Source: Tenebrio molitor
Taxonomy: Eukaryota; Arthropoda; Insecta; Coleoptera; Tenebrionidae
Direction: 5' to 3'
DNA: 64,000 bases
NCBI RefSeq assembly: GCF_963966145.1
Contig: NC_091053.1
Location: 10,540,001 to 10,604,000, forward strand
In this document: one piece after another, positions 29,229 through 40,273 of the stretch
How the letters are laid out: each line of letters starts with the position of its first letter
How positions within the stretch are numbered: the stretch's first letter is position 1
Translations under genes and position numbers: made by a program
Notes under the pieces: model-generated
Database searches by the model: none
Told to the model about the DNA's origin: nothing
What the model saw: only the letters and a program-made list of their open reading frames with translations

Positions 29229-29335
29229 CTTTGTTGTGGGTATTTGAACTGGCCATTGCACTAACTTATTGTAGATATTATGGGCTTCTTATTTTAAATC
29301 CACATTAAAGCAGTTTTAAAAACATGTATTTTATA
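29229..29335 (-). pseudogene. Captured leader of a C2H2 zinc-finger gene
   Basis: On the minus strand this short stretch resembles the N-terminus of the zinc-finger gene at 41675 (AMAS-x-T-x-N-x-V-x-LS), and the plus-strand continuation (tgcactaacttattgtagat...) resembles 42758-42850. The same stretch is in the sister element at 45549-45655. It suggests the element picked up part of a host finger gene. Confidence 0.5.
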
Positions 29336-29759
29336 CATACAGGTGTCCCAGAGTTGCGAAAAAGCTCCATAACTTGTTTGTTATTAAAGATATCAACTTT
29401 TTCTTTTTTCTAGATGATAGCTACGCTTATACTGCATATTCGGAAAATATTGCGGTATATACAGTGCATTTTTTTTAACTGTTGCCATAGGGAATTGCAT
29501 GGTAAAACTTATACCCCCTGTTAACTTTTGTTCTGATGAAAATATTCAAACCATTTTTGTAAAAAAGTTGGAAGATTTTTTAAACTATCGGATAGATTAC
29601 AATTCAATATCCTAAACTGTCGAAAAAGTTGTGAAAAAAATATTTTGTGTGCAACCGTACGCGAAATGAGCACTTCGCGTGCCTAGAGCAGGCCGCGAAA
29701 TTGAATTTCGCAGCCGTTGCCTTGACGACGGCCGTAAAAGTAAAAGTCATTTCAATATT

Positions 29760-30310
29760 TATTTATTATCACAATTACAACATATCTATCTCTATATTTG
29801 CGGTGTGATCTTACAAAATCTGGATTGGGTACAGTTAAAGTTTGATTTATGCCAGTTTTTGTGTCAGGAACGGCCGCTATTAGTACAGAATTTTCATCCG
29901 GTTTGAAGTTCCCGCCAATTTCAAATGGAGTGGTCGCCTGATGATTCGATGATTGACGTATTGACGAGTCGGTAAAAAAGATCGATCTAGAACAGACACG
30001 TATGAATTAGGTTAATTTTCCACCGGTCAAAAAGCGAAATATCTAGTAACTAGTAAGTAGTAACATATCCTGAATCATGAATGGCATCAACAGACATTTT
30101 GGTTTATTTGTCTCTTCGCACGGCATCTGATATTTCCACGATTAAAATAACCTAAAACTTATAACAGAATTTAACGTTTACCTGTCACAATAAATAAATT
30201 CCAGTAAATAGGTAAGCCAATGCAACATTATCCGACAGGGTTTTCACATTCTTCTTGTTACATCAGTCTCAAAGTCACTGTAACATTTTTTATATTGCTG
30301 TTTCGATTTT
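29760..30310 (-). pseudogene. Decayed second copy of the Crypton-like recombinase segment
   Basis: The stretch 29790-29900 is similar to 30388-30490, the middle of the recombinase fragment, and the flanks around 30240-30310 resemble 30800-30880. It is too decayed to read through. Confidence 0.4.
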
Positions 30311-30978
30311 TCAGGTTTCAAATGCGACACTGCACAATTTATAATCTTTTTTTAACTCTGGATGAGTACACGGAACAAGAGCTGCATATTTGCGGTATAA
30401 TCTTACAAATTCTGGATTGGTGACAGTAAAAGTTCGTTTTATGTCAGTTTTTGTGTCAGGAACGGCCACTATTAATACAGAATGTTCATCCTTGATGTCA
30501 TCGATAGACATTTTGGTTAGTTCGTCATCGTCTCTTCGCATGGCTCCTAATATTCCCATGATTAAAATGACCTAAAAAAAGGGCAGATTATACAGCAAAT
30601 TGATCTGGTCTCGTGTCAATACCTTACACTTTTTCACCTGATAACCAATTGACTTTTTTTCAAAAAAGGTACCAATTTCAGAAACTTCGTAACACCAATG
30701 CCATCCCGTATGTTCAGCGTGAGCTTCAACATTGAATATGTACTCCATAAAGTTGAACTTTTCACAGTTTTTGATTTTTCCATTAAATAAGCCAAAACAA
30801 CATTCTCCGACACCGTTTTCACATTATTTTTATTACACCGCTCTTTAAAGTCATTGTAACACTTATCGTACTGCCGTTTGGACTTTTCTGGTATTAAATT
30901 GGACACTGCACAATCTGGGGAAGTAGACGGAACAAAAACGTTGTAATTTTTTTGCGACATTTTTCCAATTTTTCTCAA
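30311..30978 (-). pseudogene. Crypton-like tyrosine recombinase remnant
   Basis: One frame (30978-30634) has the N-terminal pattern YDKCYNDFKERC...SENVVLAYLMEKS...SSTLWSTYSMLK, the DNA-binding part of Crypton-type tyrosine recombinases. After a frame break, a second part (30559-30311) has DDIKDEHSVLIVAVPDTKT and RTFTVTN, the start of the catalytic domain. The catalytic R-H-R-Y end is absent. Cryptons integrate by a tyrosine recombinase without TIRs, so its presence inside an inverted-repeat element is probably secondary insertion. Assignment is from pattern memory. Confidence 0.55.
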
Positions 30979-32169
30979 AATGAATTGTTTTATTTATGTC
31001 GTTTCCATAGCGACATGGCGACATGTAGGCCGACTTTATTTTTATTGACAGTGAAGGAAATTTTACTTGTTCATTTTATAATTACAAATTTTCGGGTTGC
31101 ACACAAAATGTTGTGTACACCTCGGCTACGAAATCCTTTGACGACCTCGAGATTGTCTTGTCTCGGCCGCAAAGCGGCCTTGACGACAATTTTTCTCTCG
31201 GTTCGTCAAAGTAGGATTTCGCAGCCTTGCTATACAAATAACTATTAAAGTGCGCCGGAATAATAGTACGTCGAGCGGTCGCCAGAATAGCGTCCCTGTC
31301 GGCTCAACCAGCATCTGAGCAAATTCCATTACAGTGCGACATTTACAAAATAGTCGAAGAAAAACATTTTGAACAATTCTTTTGATAATTTCTGTTAATT
31401 TGTTGAATTATTTGTGCGTTAACGTTATTACGTTTTGTTTTTTTATAAAGAAATTTAATCATAGCCACGAGAAGATCTCGCTATTTATTTTTTAAATGAA
31501 ATTGACAAAAATCAAAAGTGGGGATAGGCAGTTGCTGGTTGAGCCGATAAGGACGCTATTCTGGCGGCCGCTCGACGTACTATTATTCCGGCGTGGTACA
31601 AATATTTTTTTTACAACTTTTTCGACAATTTAGGATATTGAATTGTAATCTGTCCGATAGTTTAAAAAGTCTTCCAACTTTGTTCCAAAAATGGTTTGAA
31701 TATTTTCATCAGAACAAAAGTTAACAGGGGGTATAAATTTCACCATGCATAGAGTTCAAAAATAAAATCAAACTGGGTAGTTTCCATTTAAAAAAACATA
31801 ACTTTAGTATTTTTATAATATTGGGACACTCTGTATATATACCGCAATATTTTCCGAATATGCAGTAGAAGCGTAGCTGTCATCTAGAAAAAAGAAAAAG
31901 TTGATATCTTTAACAACAAACAAGTTATGGAGCTTTTTCGCAACTCTGGGACACCCTGTATAATGGAACATGGACAAATTGTAAATTAAACTCATTCTAA
32001 CCTCGCAAGAGTCGCATGTAAAAAAGACCGTTAAAAGAGAGTCTGATTTCAGCTTAGTTCGATGGATTTCAGCAGACGAAGGCATATTTTTAACAGCTTG
32101 CACGCATGTAGATTTGGCTGCCTATATATTCAGGCGATTTTAAAATGTAGGTACTTCTTATAATAGATA

Positions 32170-32818
32170 TGTTACGGATAAAGACGATTAACGTTATTGG
32201 CCGGTCAATGACGATAATGGCCAGTCAAGTTGGACATTAACCATAATGACCGACCAATAACGTTAATGTCCATGCAATTTGGGCAATGTTGATAATTCAT
32301 AACATAACATAATACAAGCGCGCTGCACAAGAAAATTTGCAATTCGAAGTACCATGGATCACTCTCATGCCACAACAAAAATGAATAATTTTGACTACTC
32401 TACCTATTATTTGAAAAATTAGTATTTTTCACTTTATTCTGGTAGTTTTTTTTATTTACTTACATTACCAAGTAAAATTTAATAAGTGTGAATAATATTT
32501 TTTCACATAGTACCTACTTCAACACATTTGATAAATAAAAAAACTAAAAGAAAACAATATAAGTATTGTATACATATTTTCAATAATAATCATGTAACCT
32601 ATATTAACATTCTCCAGCCGTTTTTGGCCATTATCATTAATGACCGGGCAATGATATTAACGTTAGAATAAAAATGACATTTTTAATAACATTGCCCACC
32701 CGCCACGGGCCATAACGTCAATATCCGGTCATTATTGATAATCGCCAGGAAAAATGGACATTCACGTCATTGTCCGACCGTTATCGTCAATGTCCATTTA
32801 TCGTCTTGGTCCGTAACA
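32170..32818. repeat. AT-rich element of repeated ggccattatcgttaatgtcc-like words
   Basis: The ends gttacggataaagacgat and its imperfect inverse (atcgtcttggtccgtaac) enclose many variants of a 20-bp word in both orientations near the two ends. The middle is plain AT-rich DNA. A non-autonomous element or satellite seed is likely. Confidence 0.55.
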
Positions 32819-33314
32819 GATACATACATATTATTAGATTAGCAAAAGCAAATAAGTGAGAAAAAAAGAGACTTTCATAACGTGTGTAAGTTGAGAAATT
32901 TGGTCTAAAGGATTTACGAAAAATTAAAAAAAAAAATAGTATGCTTTGATAATCATCTCCATGGAGATGCTACACTGCGCCGCAAAATTAGCGCATACTG
33001 TGTAAAAACTAAAAAAGCCTGTAAATTTAAATTTTAAATGATGCATTATGAAAAGTGGTTTTCTAATGAGTATCGGATTTAAACTTTTAGATAATCCGAA
33101 TGAACATTTTTGGTTTCCAAATGGCAGTGAAAAATTTTCTAAAAAGGAATACGATTAATTTTCTAAATTATGCGTTAATTTTACGGCGCACTGTATAAGA
33201 TGATGCAAAAAAGTACAACTTTCACTACGATTTTTCGTGTAAAAAAGTGCTACTTTCAAGATTTTTCGTGTAAAAAAGTACTATGGGGTGCTACACGGCC
33301 TTTAGCGTAAATTT

Positions 33315-33774
33315 TCGCAGCTTGTAATGTAAATAACTATTGTGATTTAAAGTAGTAAAGGGGACACATTAACGACCTTTTGATGACTCCATTAAATACC
33401 TATTAATGACATTTTAATGACTGTCGCCGCCGGGCTTTCCCTTTCACCGCATTCCAATCACTATAATTTAATCGTCCACCGCGGTGTCGAAAAAGTTAAT
33501 TAAATTAATTCGTGAAATGAAATGAAAATAATTCTTTCTACTAGAGTTTGGAAAACTAACATATTTGAATGCTAATTTGAGTTAGGAAAAGTGGAATAAG
33601 TGCGGAAATAATATTTCAACACTAAAAGTTCAATTTTGATCATTTCCTGAGATACAAAATTTACAACTGACTACCTAATGTTTTTTAAGACTTTCCTTAA
33701 ACTAACACGAAAAACGTTGTTCCATATTCGTACGCTCTTTTGCGTATTCGTCAATATCAAACGATTCACCATAG
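33315..33774. other. Short unique spacer
   Basis: No gene or clear repeat is seen. The last four bases (atag, 33771-33774) are the target duplication of the following retrotransposon. Confidence 0.5.
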
Positions 33775-33998
33775 TGTTAGCAACTGGAATCTGCATTTGA
33801 ATTTGGCGCTTCAGAATCCGGGAAGTCCCGAGCCGCTGCCTGTCCAAGTCGTCGTATTGGGGAAGGACACTTCACTTGCGAACGAACTGGCCTGGGATAC
33901 ACAGCCGCTCATTGTCTTGTTCTTAGTTCTTTGTTTTAAATTTTGAGTTTATTCTGTTCTGTGTTGAGTTCTAATACAACTTTTTGTAAAAGCTATTA
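33775..33998 (+). repeat. 5' LTR of the gypsy element
   Basis: It matches 38414-38637 apart from about two substitutions (ggaatctg against agaatctg, and tttggcgc against tttgtcgc). Confidence 0.93.
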
Positions 33999-34080
33999 TC
34001 AGAAGTGGGATTGTGCTTGCGTCGTTGAGGGTGGTTTTGTGTTTCTTCAAATTGTGCAATCGTTGTGCAATTTTTCCGAC

Positions 34081-35274
34081 ATGGAGGATGTTTTGACTGA
34101 GATGGTGAAGGCGATTAAAAATACACGTACTGCTCCGGATCAGATTGATCTTCCCTTATTCCATCCGGATGGCGATGATGCATCCAGCTGGCTCCGGAAG
34201 GTTGAGGAGGTCAAAGACGAATTTTCGTGGTCCGATTTACAAATTCTAGTGAGAGTTGGGCGCTTCTTAACTGGTGAGTCGAAGCTTTGGTTCGATAATA
34301 ATTGGTCCCCGACCACCCGAAATTGGGCAACATTTAAGCGAGAATTCTTAGAATCTTTTCCTCCGAAAAAGATACTCGGTAAACTGTTGCATGAGGCGTC
34401 GGTTTGTCGTAGTGCAGATTTTAATACGTACGGTGCCTATGTGCATAAAAAATTGGCAATGCTCAAAAATTTGAGGGCACATTGGAGTGAGTCAGATCTA
34501 GTTGAATTAATTACATATGGGATTGATGAAGGGAAAGTTCAAGAAGCGGTTTCGATTCGTAATTTTGATACAGTTTCCAATTTAATCGCATATTTAAGTT
34601 CGGTTGAAAAACCTCAGACCAAAAGGAATTCAGATGTAAGCGTTCCATTTAGTAAGCGTGTTAAATTGCACGCGGGAGAATCTGCAAGTAAAGCACTTTC
34701 GTGTTTTCAGTGTGGGCGTATTGGCCATAAACAGAGGCCATGCCACCGATTTCCAAAGTCTAATAATAAACTTCCGATTGCATTGGCGGGTAAGCAAACG
34801 AGTCGAGTTGAAACATCTGACCCGACACGAAGATGTTCGTTTTGTTTTAAAACTGGTCATCTTGAACCCGATTGCTTTATCAAAAAAGGAATTGATGACA
34901 GGAAAAATGTTTGTTTTGTGTCTTCTGGCAAAACGACGACTCCAACTCTTGTTAAAATTGATGGGAAAAATTATATGGGGCTTATCGATACTAGAGCTGA
35001 CGTGTCTTTAATGTCTGACGAATTTCTGGAACTATTTAGTCATAAATTAACACCACATCAGTTTAAGATTTCCGGTATATCGGCAGGCAACGTTTTGTCT
35101 CACTACAAATTTGAAGCGAATGTAGAAATCACAGGTCAACATACCACATTAACGTTTTTAGTAGTTCCCGCTGCAAACCTGGATTACGATGTCATTGTTG
35201 GGTGTGATCTATTTAAGAACGATCAGCTGGCTGCTGTAACCGCTAGTACCTACAGGCACTCGTGTCGTTTCTAA
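34081..35274 (+). CDS. gag: Gag-protease polyprotein with two CCHC knuckles and an altered protease site
   Basis: From the ATG at 34081 the 397-residue protein has a retrotransposon capsid domain (SSWLRKVEEVKDEFSW, FKREFLESFPP), then two perfect C-x2-C-x4-H-x4-C knuckles (CFQCGRIGHKQRPC and CSFCFKTGHLEPDC) that bind the RNA genome. It then runs into an aspartic protease (GLIDTRADVSLMSDEF...VIVGCDLF). The protease triad normally reads DTG; here it is DTR, so this copy is probably inactive. The frame otherwise is open. Confidence 0.88.
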   Translation: MEDVLTEMVKAIKNTRTAPDQIDLPLFHPDGDDASSWLRKVEEVKDEFSWSDLQILVRVGRFLTGESKLWFDNNWSPTTRNWATFKREFLESFPPKKILGKLLHEASVCRSADFNTYGAYVHKKLAMLKNLRAHWSESDLVELITYGIDEGKVQEAVSIRNFDTVSNLIAYLSSVEKPQTKRNSDVSVPFSKRVKLHAGESASKALSCFQCGRIGHKQRPCHRFPKSNNKLPIALAGKQTSRVETSDPTRRCSFCFKTGHLEPDCFIKKGIDDRKNVCFVSSGKTTTPTLVKIDGKNYMGLIDTRADVSLMSDEFLELFSHKLTPHQFKISGISAGNVLSHYKFEANVEITGQHTTLTFLVVPAANLDYDVIVGCDLFKNDQLAAVTASTYRHSCRF

Positions 35275-35304
35275 ATTATTACCTGGCGTATCACCGATGA
35301 CAAT

Positions 35305-37939
35305 TTGAACTCTTTTAATGTTCCTGACGAACATCTTGCTTCAATTCATGCTTTACTGAATCGTTATCCTGAACAACTTGCAACTGGACTTGCTCTTCCA
35401 GTTGCTAATAACGCAACTATGGAAATTAATCTAACTGACAATTTTATTGTAACTCGTCGGCCTTATCGTCTTTCTGATAGCGAGCGTGGCGAAGTTCGTC
35501 CCCGTTCGCCAGTCCTATCTTGTTCGTTCGTAAGAAACAGGGAACATATAGAATGTGTGTTGATTTTCGCGAGCTAAACGCATACACGATCAAAGATAAG
35601 TATCCCATGCCTCGAATCGATGATCGATTAGACAGGCTTGGTCGTGGAGTCTTCTTCACTTCTCTTGATTTGGCGTCTGGTTTTCACCAAATACCTATTC
35701 ATAGCAATTCAATTCATAAGACAGGATTTGTTACGCCAGATGGCCACTTTGAGTTTTTACGAATGCCATTCGGCCTTGCTAATGCACCGGCTGTCTTTCA
35801 AAGAGCTATTAATGACGCTTTGGGAGAATTAAAATACACGGTAGCTGTTGTATATATGGACGACATTCTGATCCCATCTACAACTATCGAACAGGGACTT
35901 CTCTATTTGGAAAAGGTTTTGGAAGCTTTGCGTGTTGCGGGTTTTTCTCTCAATCTTTCAAAATGTAAGTTTTTGCAAGCTGAAATCGAATATCTTGGTC
36001 GCCATATATCGAGCGCAGGCATTAGACCCAGCAACGATAAAGTTGTGGCGTTGACTAAAGTTCCTTCACCCGGTAACGTCAAACAAGTACGACAATTTAT
36101 GGGCCTTGCTGGATATTTCCGCAAATTTGTTCCTAACTTCGCTTGCCGTACCGCATGTATTAACAATCTGACCAAAAATGGTGTTCCATTTCTGTGGACT
36201 ACAGAACACGAAAACGCTAAACAGTATGTCGTCCAGTGTCTTACGTCAGAACCACTTCTAGTGATTTTTAATCCAGATTTTCCCACTGAACTCCATACGG
36301 ACGCTAGTTCAATCGGGTATGGGGCAATTCTTATTCAAAAATATGATGGTCAGAACAAAGTGGTTGCTTATTACAGCAAGAGAACTTCTCCTTCTGAATC
36401 TAAATACCATTGCTACGAATTGGAGACTTTAGCGATCGTCAAAGCTCTTCGACACTTCCGAGTTTACTTGATTGGGATCAAATTTACCATTGTTACCGAT
36501 TGTAATGCTGTGAAAGCCACAGTGAATAAAAAGGAGATTCTGCCTCGCGTTCCTCGATGGTGGACATACCTGCAAGATTTCAATTATGAAATTGTGTACC
36601 GTAAGGGGTCTTCTCTCAGTCATGTTGATTTTCTAAGCCGAAACCCTGTGTCTGTTCTGCGGGTATCACCCCACGAATCTTGGCTTCACATACAACAAAA
36701 AGGTGATGCCGAAGCACAGCAAATGTTGAATGATCTGCGTGAGGGTAAATTGGACCCTAAGCAATATTTAGAAAAAGAGGGTTTGCTCTATCATCAGCAA
36801 GTTTCCGGGAAATCAAAGGTCTTGCGTTATTTTGTTCCGCGGCAGAGTCGTCTTGGCTTACTCAGACTGTTTCATGACGAGCAATGTCATGTTGGTGCCG
36901 ACAAGACTATCGCCTCGATTAATAAACATTTTTGGTTTCCTCATCTGCAACAATTTGTACACAAATATGTAAAACACTGCTTAGTGTGCGCAATCAAAAA
37001 GACTCGCACAAGACCTTTACAAGGTTTCATTCGATCGCCTGAAAAACCTACTGTGCCTCTTCATGTTGTTCACATTGATTGCCTAGGTCCGTTGTCTGTC
37101 TCTTCTCAGAAATGTAAATACGTCTTGGTGGTCGTTGATGCATTCACAAAGTACTGTCACTTGATACCTCTGAAATCTGTTACTGCCTACGAGACTCAAC
37201 AAGCGTTACAAACTTTCATCGGCTGTTTTGGCACACCTCGAGTCGTCATTGTTGATAGTGGAACTAATTTTCACAATCTCTCTGTGTGCAAATTTTTTGA
37301 TGAGTTTCATATTGACTATCATTTCATCACACCTGATGTGCATCGTGCTAACGGTCAAGTAGAAAGATATATGCGCACCATTATGAACCTTATTCGCATC
37401 GAGACGCAAATAAGGGAGGAATGGCCGAACGTTCTATGGAAGATCCAACTAGTCCTCAACACCACGGTCCAGAAGTGACCCAGATGACTCCCCTAAGAGC
37501 CCTGATTGGAATCGAATCTACTACTCCCCTGATTCGTGCAGCTCTGAATGATCTCGCGTGTGATTTGTCACCAGTACGAAATTTACAAGCCGACCGAGAG
37601 CGTGTTAGAGAGAAGTTGCAAAACGCCAAGAGTACTGAAATCGACAACCTGAACAAGAAGAGACGAGATCATGTCAAATACTCTGTTGGTGACTTTGTGC
37701 TGTTACATCGGGCGAGTAAGATGCATGCCAGTAAAACTGACTTTGAGTATTTAGGACCGTATGAAATCATGAACATTACCGATCAAGATCGATATGAATT
37801 GAAAAGGGTGGGTGCTCGAAAGCACAAAATTATTAAGGCAGCCAAGGAACAGTTGCGTTTATGGCCGAACGAGTGGAATGTGGCGGCAGAAATGAGTGAG
37901 CTTTTAGACATGCTTGATGTTGACCGAGGAGTACTTTAG
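35305..37939 (+). pseudogene. pol: Pol: reverse transcriptase, RNase H and integrase, with RT deletion and frameshift
   Basis: A first piece (35305 to about 35500, INLTDNFIVTRRPYRLS) leads into RT but breaks by a small deletion near 35500; the main frame continues to 37478. RT motifs include VDFRELNAYT, LDLASGFHQIP and YMDDIL; RNase H begins LHTDASSIGYGA; integrase shows its HHCC finger (HDEQCH...HCLVC), D in HIDCLGPL, D in IVDSGTNF and E in GQVERYMRT. A frame change near 37430-37470 leads to the C-terminal segment ending at 37939 (SVGDFVLLHRASK). No chromodomain is seen. The element is not autonomous as it stands. Confidence 0.9.
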
Positions 37940-37962
37940 GTACGTAATCTCATAAATTTTGT

Positions 37963-38245
37963 CGCACTGTTGAAAGCCTCGCGCTTTACATTATTGTCAT
38001 TCTGAATGTTGAAATGTTGAAAGCCCCGCGCTTTACACGAAGTTCAAGTTTCAAATGTTGACGCTGAAAGCCTCGCGCTTTGCAGAGTGTTGAAAGCCTC
38101 GCGCTTTGCAGAATGCTGAAAGCCTCGCGCTTTGCAGAATGTTGAAAGCCACGCGCTTTACATGATTTTTGGAACGAAATGTTGCATGTTGAAAGTCTCG
38201 CGCTTTACATGAATTTGTGGTGAAACTGTTGAAAGTCTCACGTTG
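37963..38245. repeat. Tandem repeat in the gypsy 3' non-coding region
   Basis: About eight copies of a unit containing tgttgaaagcctcgcgcttt follow the pol stop, with spacers of variable length. Similar internal arrays occur in some LTR elements as evolving 3' leader/trailer repeats. Confidence 0.85.
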
Positions 38246-38413
38246 AACGTGAAGTGTGAGTCTAGAGTGACGAGTTATTATGTTCTGTGATGAGTTTGGC
38301 AATGAGATGTGTCATCTAATAACTCCTTTTGTATCTAGACGATGACTTGCCTTCCGGAAGCTGGATCGCCCTTTTGGTGAGCTTCGAGAGCGAAGCTCCT
38401 GTCAGTCTGGCCG

Positions 38414-38637
38414 TGTTAGCAACTAGAATCTGCATTTGAATTTGTCGCTTCAGAATCCGGGAAGTCCCGAGCCGCTGCCTGTCCAAGTCGTCGTATTGGG
38501 GAAGGACACTTCACTTGCGAACGAACTGGCCTGGGATACACAGCCGCTCATTGTCTTGTTCTTAGTTCTTTGTTTTAAATTTTGAGTTTATTCTGTTCTG
38601 TGTTGAGTTCTAATACAACTTTTTGTAAAAGCTATTA
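38414..38637 (+). repeat. 3' LTR of the gypsy element
   Basis: It matches the 5' LTR with about two differences and is followed by the target duplication atag (38638-38641). Confidence 0.93.
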
Positions 38638-38745
38638 ATAGCAAACATTTTAATATCTAGAATTTTCGTAAATTTGCTCGAGCAAAACACCTTAAATACC
38701 TTCACAAAAAAAATAACATTTCCTAACTTATTGCACAAATAGCTA

Positions 38746-39073
38746 CAGGGTTATTCTAAATGATTGTAGTCGAAGTGAGCGTGAAAACTGAATGTAAAAT
38801 TTATAATTGCCGCTCCACATAAAAAAACATCAAAATGATGTGAAAATATTGAGTTCTTTTGCACCCAATTTAACTTTCGTGTGTGAACGGTGTGTACTCA
38901 CTTATTCGGATTCAATCGTTAATTTAACGAAAATAAATAAAATTCTCATCACCGCACTTTTCACCTAAAAAATGACAGTGACAGCGACAAAATTGACAGT
39001 TCACATTAAAGCGTCAAAAATTTAATAACATGGGCATGGCCTACTTCGACTACAATCATTTAGAATAACCCTG
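38746..39073. mobile_element. 328-bp MITE with TA target duplication
   Basis: The ends cagggttattctaaatgatt and its inverse extend about 31 bp. TA lies on both sides. A Tc1/mariner-type non-autonomous element is likely. Confidence 0.85.
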
Positions 39074-40273
39074 TATATTGTTACACAGGCAAAGTTAAAT
39101 GGCCGTCTGCAAACTTTCCAAACCGAAAGGCATTAGTCAAACACCCTAATGAGATTCGGCAACGTTTTCGAATCATCGCTGCATTCCACTTTCATCACCA
39201 ATTAATTGAGTACAACCCCTAATCGTAAATTCGTCCAAGTACTACCCTGTAAACTTACAGTTTACAGATACATACATATAGAACGAAAATGATGATTGAC
39301 AGGGGTCTGTTTATGTCGCTTATCGGCATCTCAACAGGCGTAATAATTACTATTGCCTTGCCATAAAATCGCTGCAGCTCTGGGAGAACTATACGCAGAG
39401 CGATCTCCGGAAAGATACCATTCTGGGCCACGTCAGCGGAGAAATAGACAGAACCGGACTCAAAATTTTAGAAAACAATAAAAATATACAAATCAATTAT
39501 CTCCGTTAATACAAACATTTTACTAAGAAGATTTAGGCTAAAATTCTTAAGAATAATGTGTAGTACCTCGTGTTACAAGGAACGCCTCAACTTAGAAAAT
39601 ACCCTGTATACCACTCTAAAGATGAACTTTTAACATTACGCCAAATTAAGTGAAATTGAAATGTCCGTCGCAACCGTTGTCCTTAGTTTATTTATTATCG
39701 AGAAACTTAACAATACACACAAGTAGGAAGGAACATAGTGAATAGGTACGGTCGCGATCAATACATTTTGGACATCGTACTGTCATACATTCCAAAACGA
39801 CCTTTATGTATTAATAACCTTAATTTTGATTGTTGTGTCAATTTTGAAAATGTGAATGTCAGATTTACCGACAAAACATTCAAGGAGTTTTAAAGATCAG
39901 ACAAATGGAATACAACACTGTATTCTACGTTGAAAATACAACCGGCAACGCTGTTTGGTGAAAAATGCGTCAGATTGTATTTGTTAGGTTATTTGTCGAT
40001 TTCCGTTTTGGCAACTCAAAATTTTAGAATAAAGGAAAAGAATGAAAACTTTTTTAAAATGCAGCAAGTAGGTAGAAAATCAAATTCTAAAAGCAAAATA
40101 AACTTATAAACTAATTTTAATGTTTTCGAATCATGTTTATAAAATAATTACATTGCCAACTTTGGTTATAAGAATCCCCAATTTAGAAACGTTTTTACTT
40201 TGCCAACATAATTCAAGAGGTGGTGGAAATTTAGAATTGAGACAAACAATATGTGCACTTTTTTTTCATTTTA
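39074..40273. other. Stretch without a recognisable gene
   Basis: AT-rich sequence with scattered TE-like words (accctgtaaacttacag, aaaataccctgtatacc) that may be degenerate MITE ends. No credible coding frame. Confidence 0.4.

Larger units (their letters stand above)
29338..31968. mobile_element. Nested element with long inverted ends beginning caggtgtcccagagttgcg
   Basis: The left arm (29338 to about 29640) is inverted at about 31590-31968, including the words gaaaaagctccataacttg and ccgaatatgcag. The interior carries Crypton-like recombinase fragments and a further inverted pair (31245-31320 against 31527-31595). No intact frame remains. Confidence 0.7.
28166..33314. mobile_element. 5.1-kb element with about 300-bp inverted ends, composite
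   Basis: The left end (aatttacgctaaaggccgtg, 28166 to about 28460) is inverted at 32953-33314. The inner arms include tgcgccgcaaaattagcgca-type words. No intact transposase is seen. Inside are a nested inverted-repeat element (29338-31968) and an AT-rich repeat (32170-32818). A second copy with a large internal deletion is at 44315-45990. The superfamily is unknown to me. Short frames around 28959 and 45287 (FVSKNQTKVTSPLQP) are shared by both copies but lack any recognisable domain. Confidence 0.75.
33775..38637 (+). mobile_element. Ty3/gypsy LTR retrotransposon, 4.86 kb
   Basis: Paired 224-bp LTRs (33775-33998 and 38414-38637) start tgttagcaac and end aagctatta. The 4-bp target duplication atag flanks both ends. 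A primer-binding region follows the 5' LTR (tcagaagtgggattg). Gag, protease, reverse transcriptase, RNase H and integrase are in the usual gypsy order. The LTRs differ at two positions that I can see, so the insertion is fairly young, but the coding region has an RT deletion, a frameshift and a changed protease site. Confidence 0.95.
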
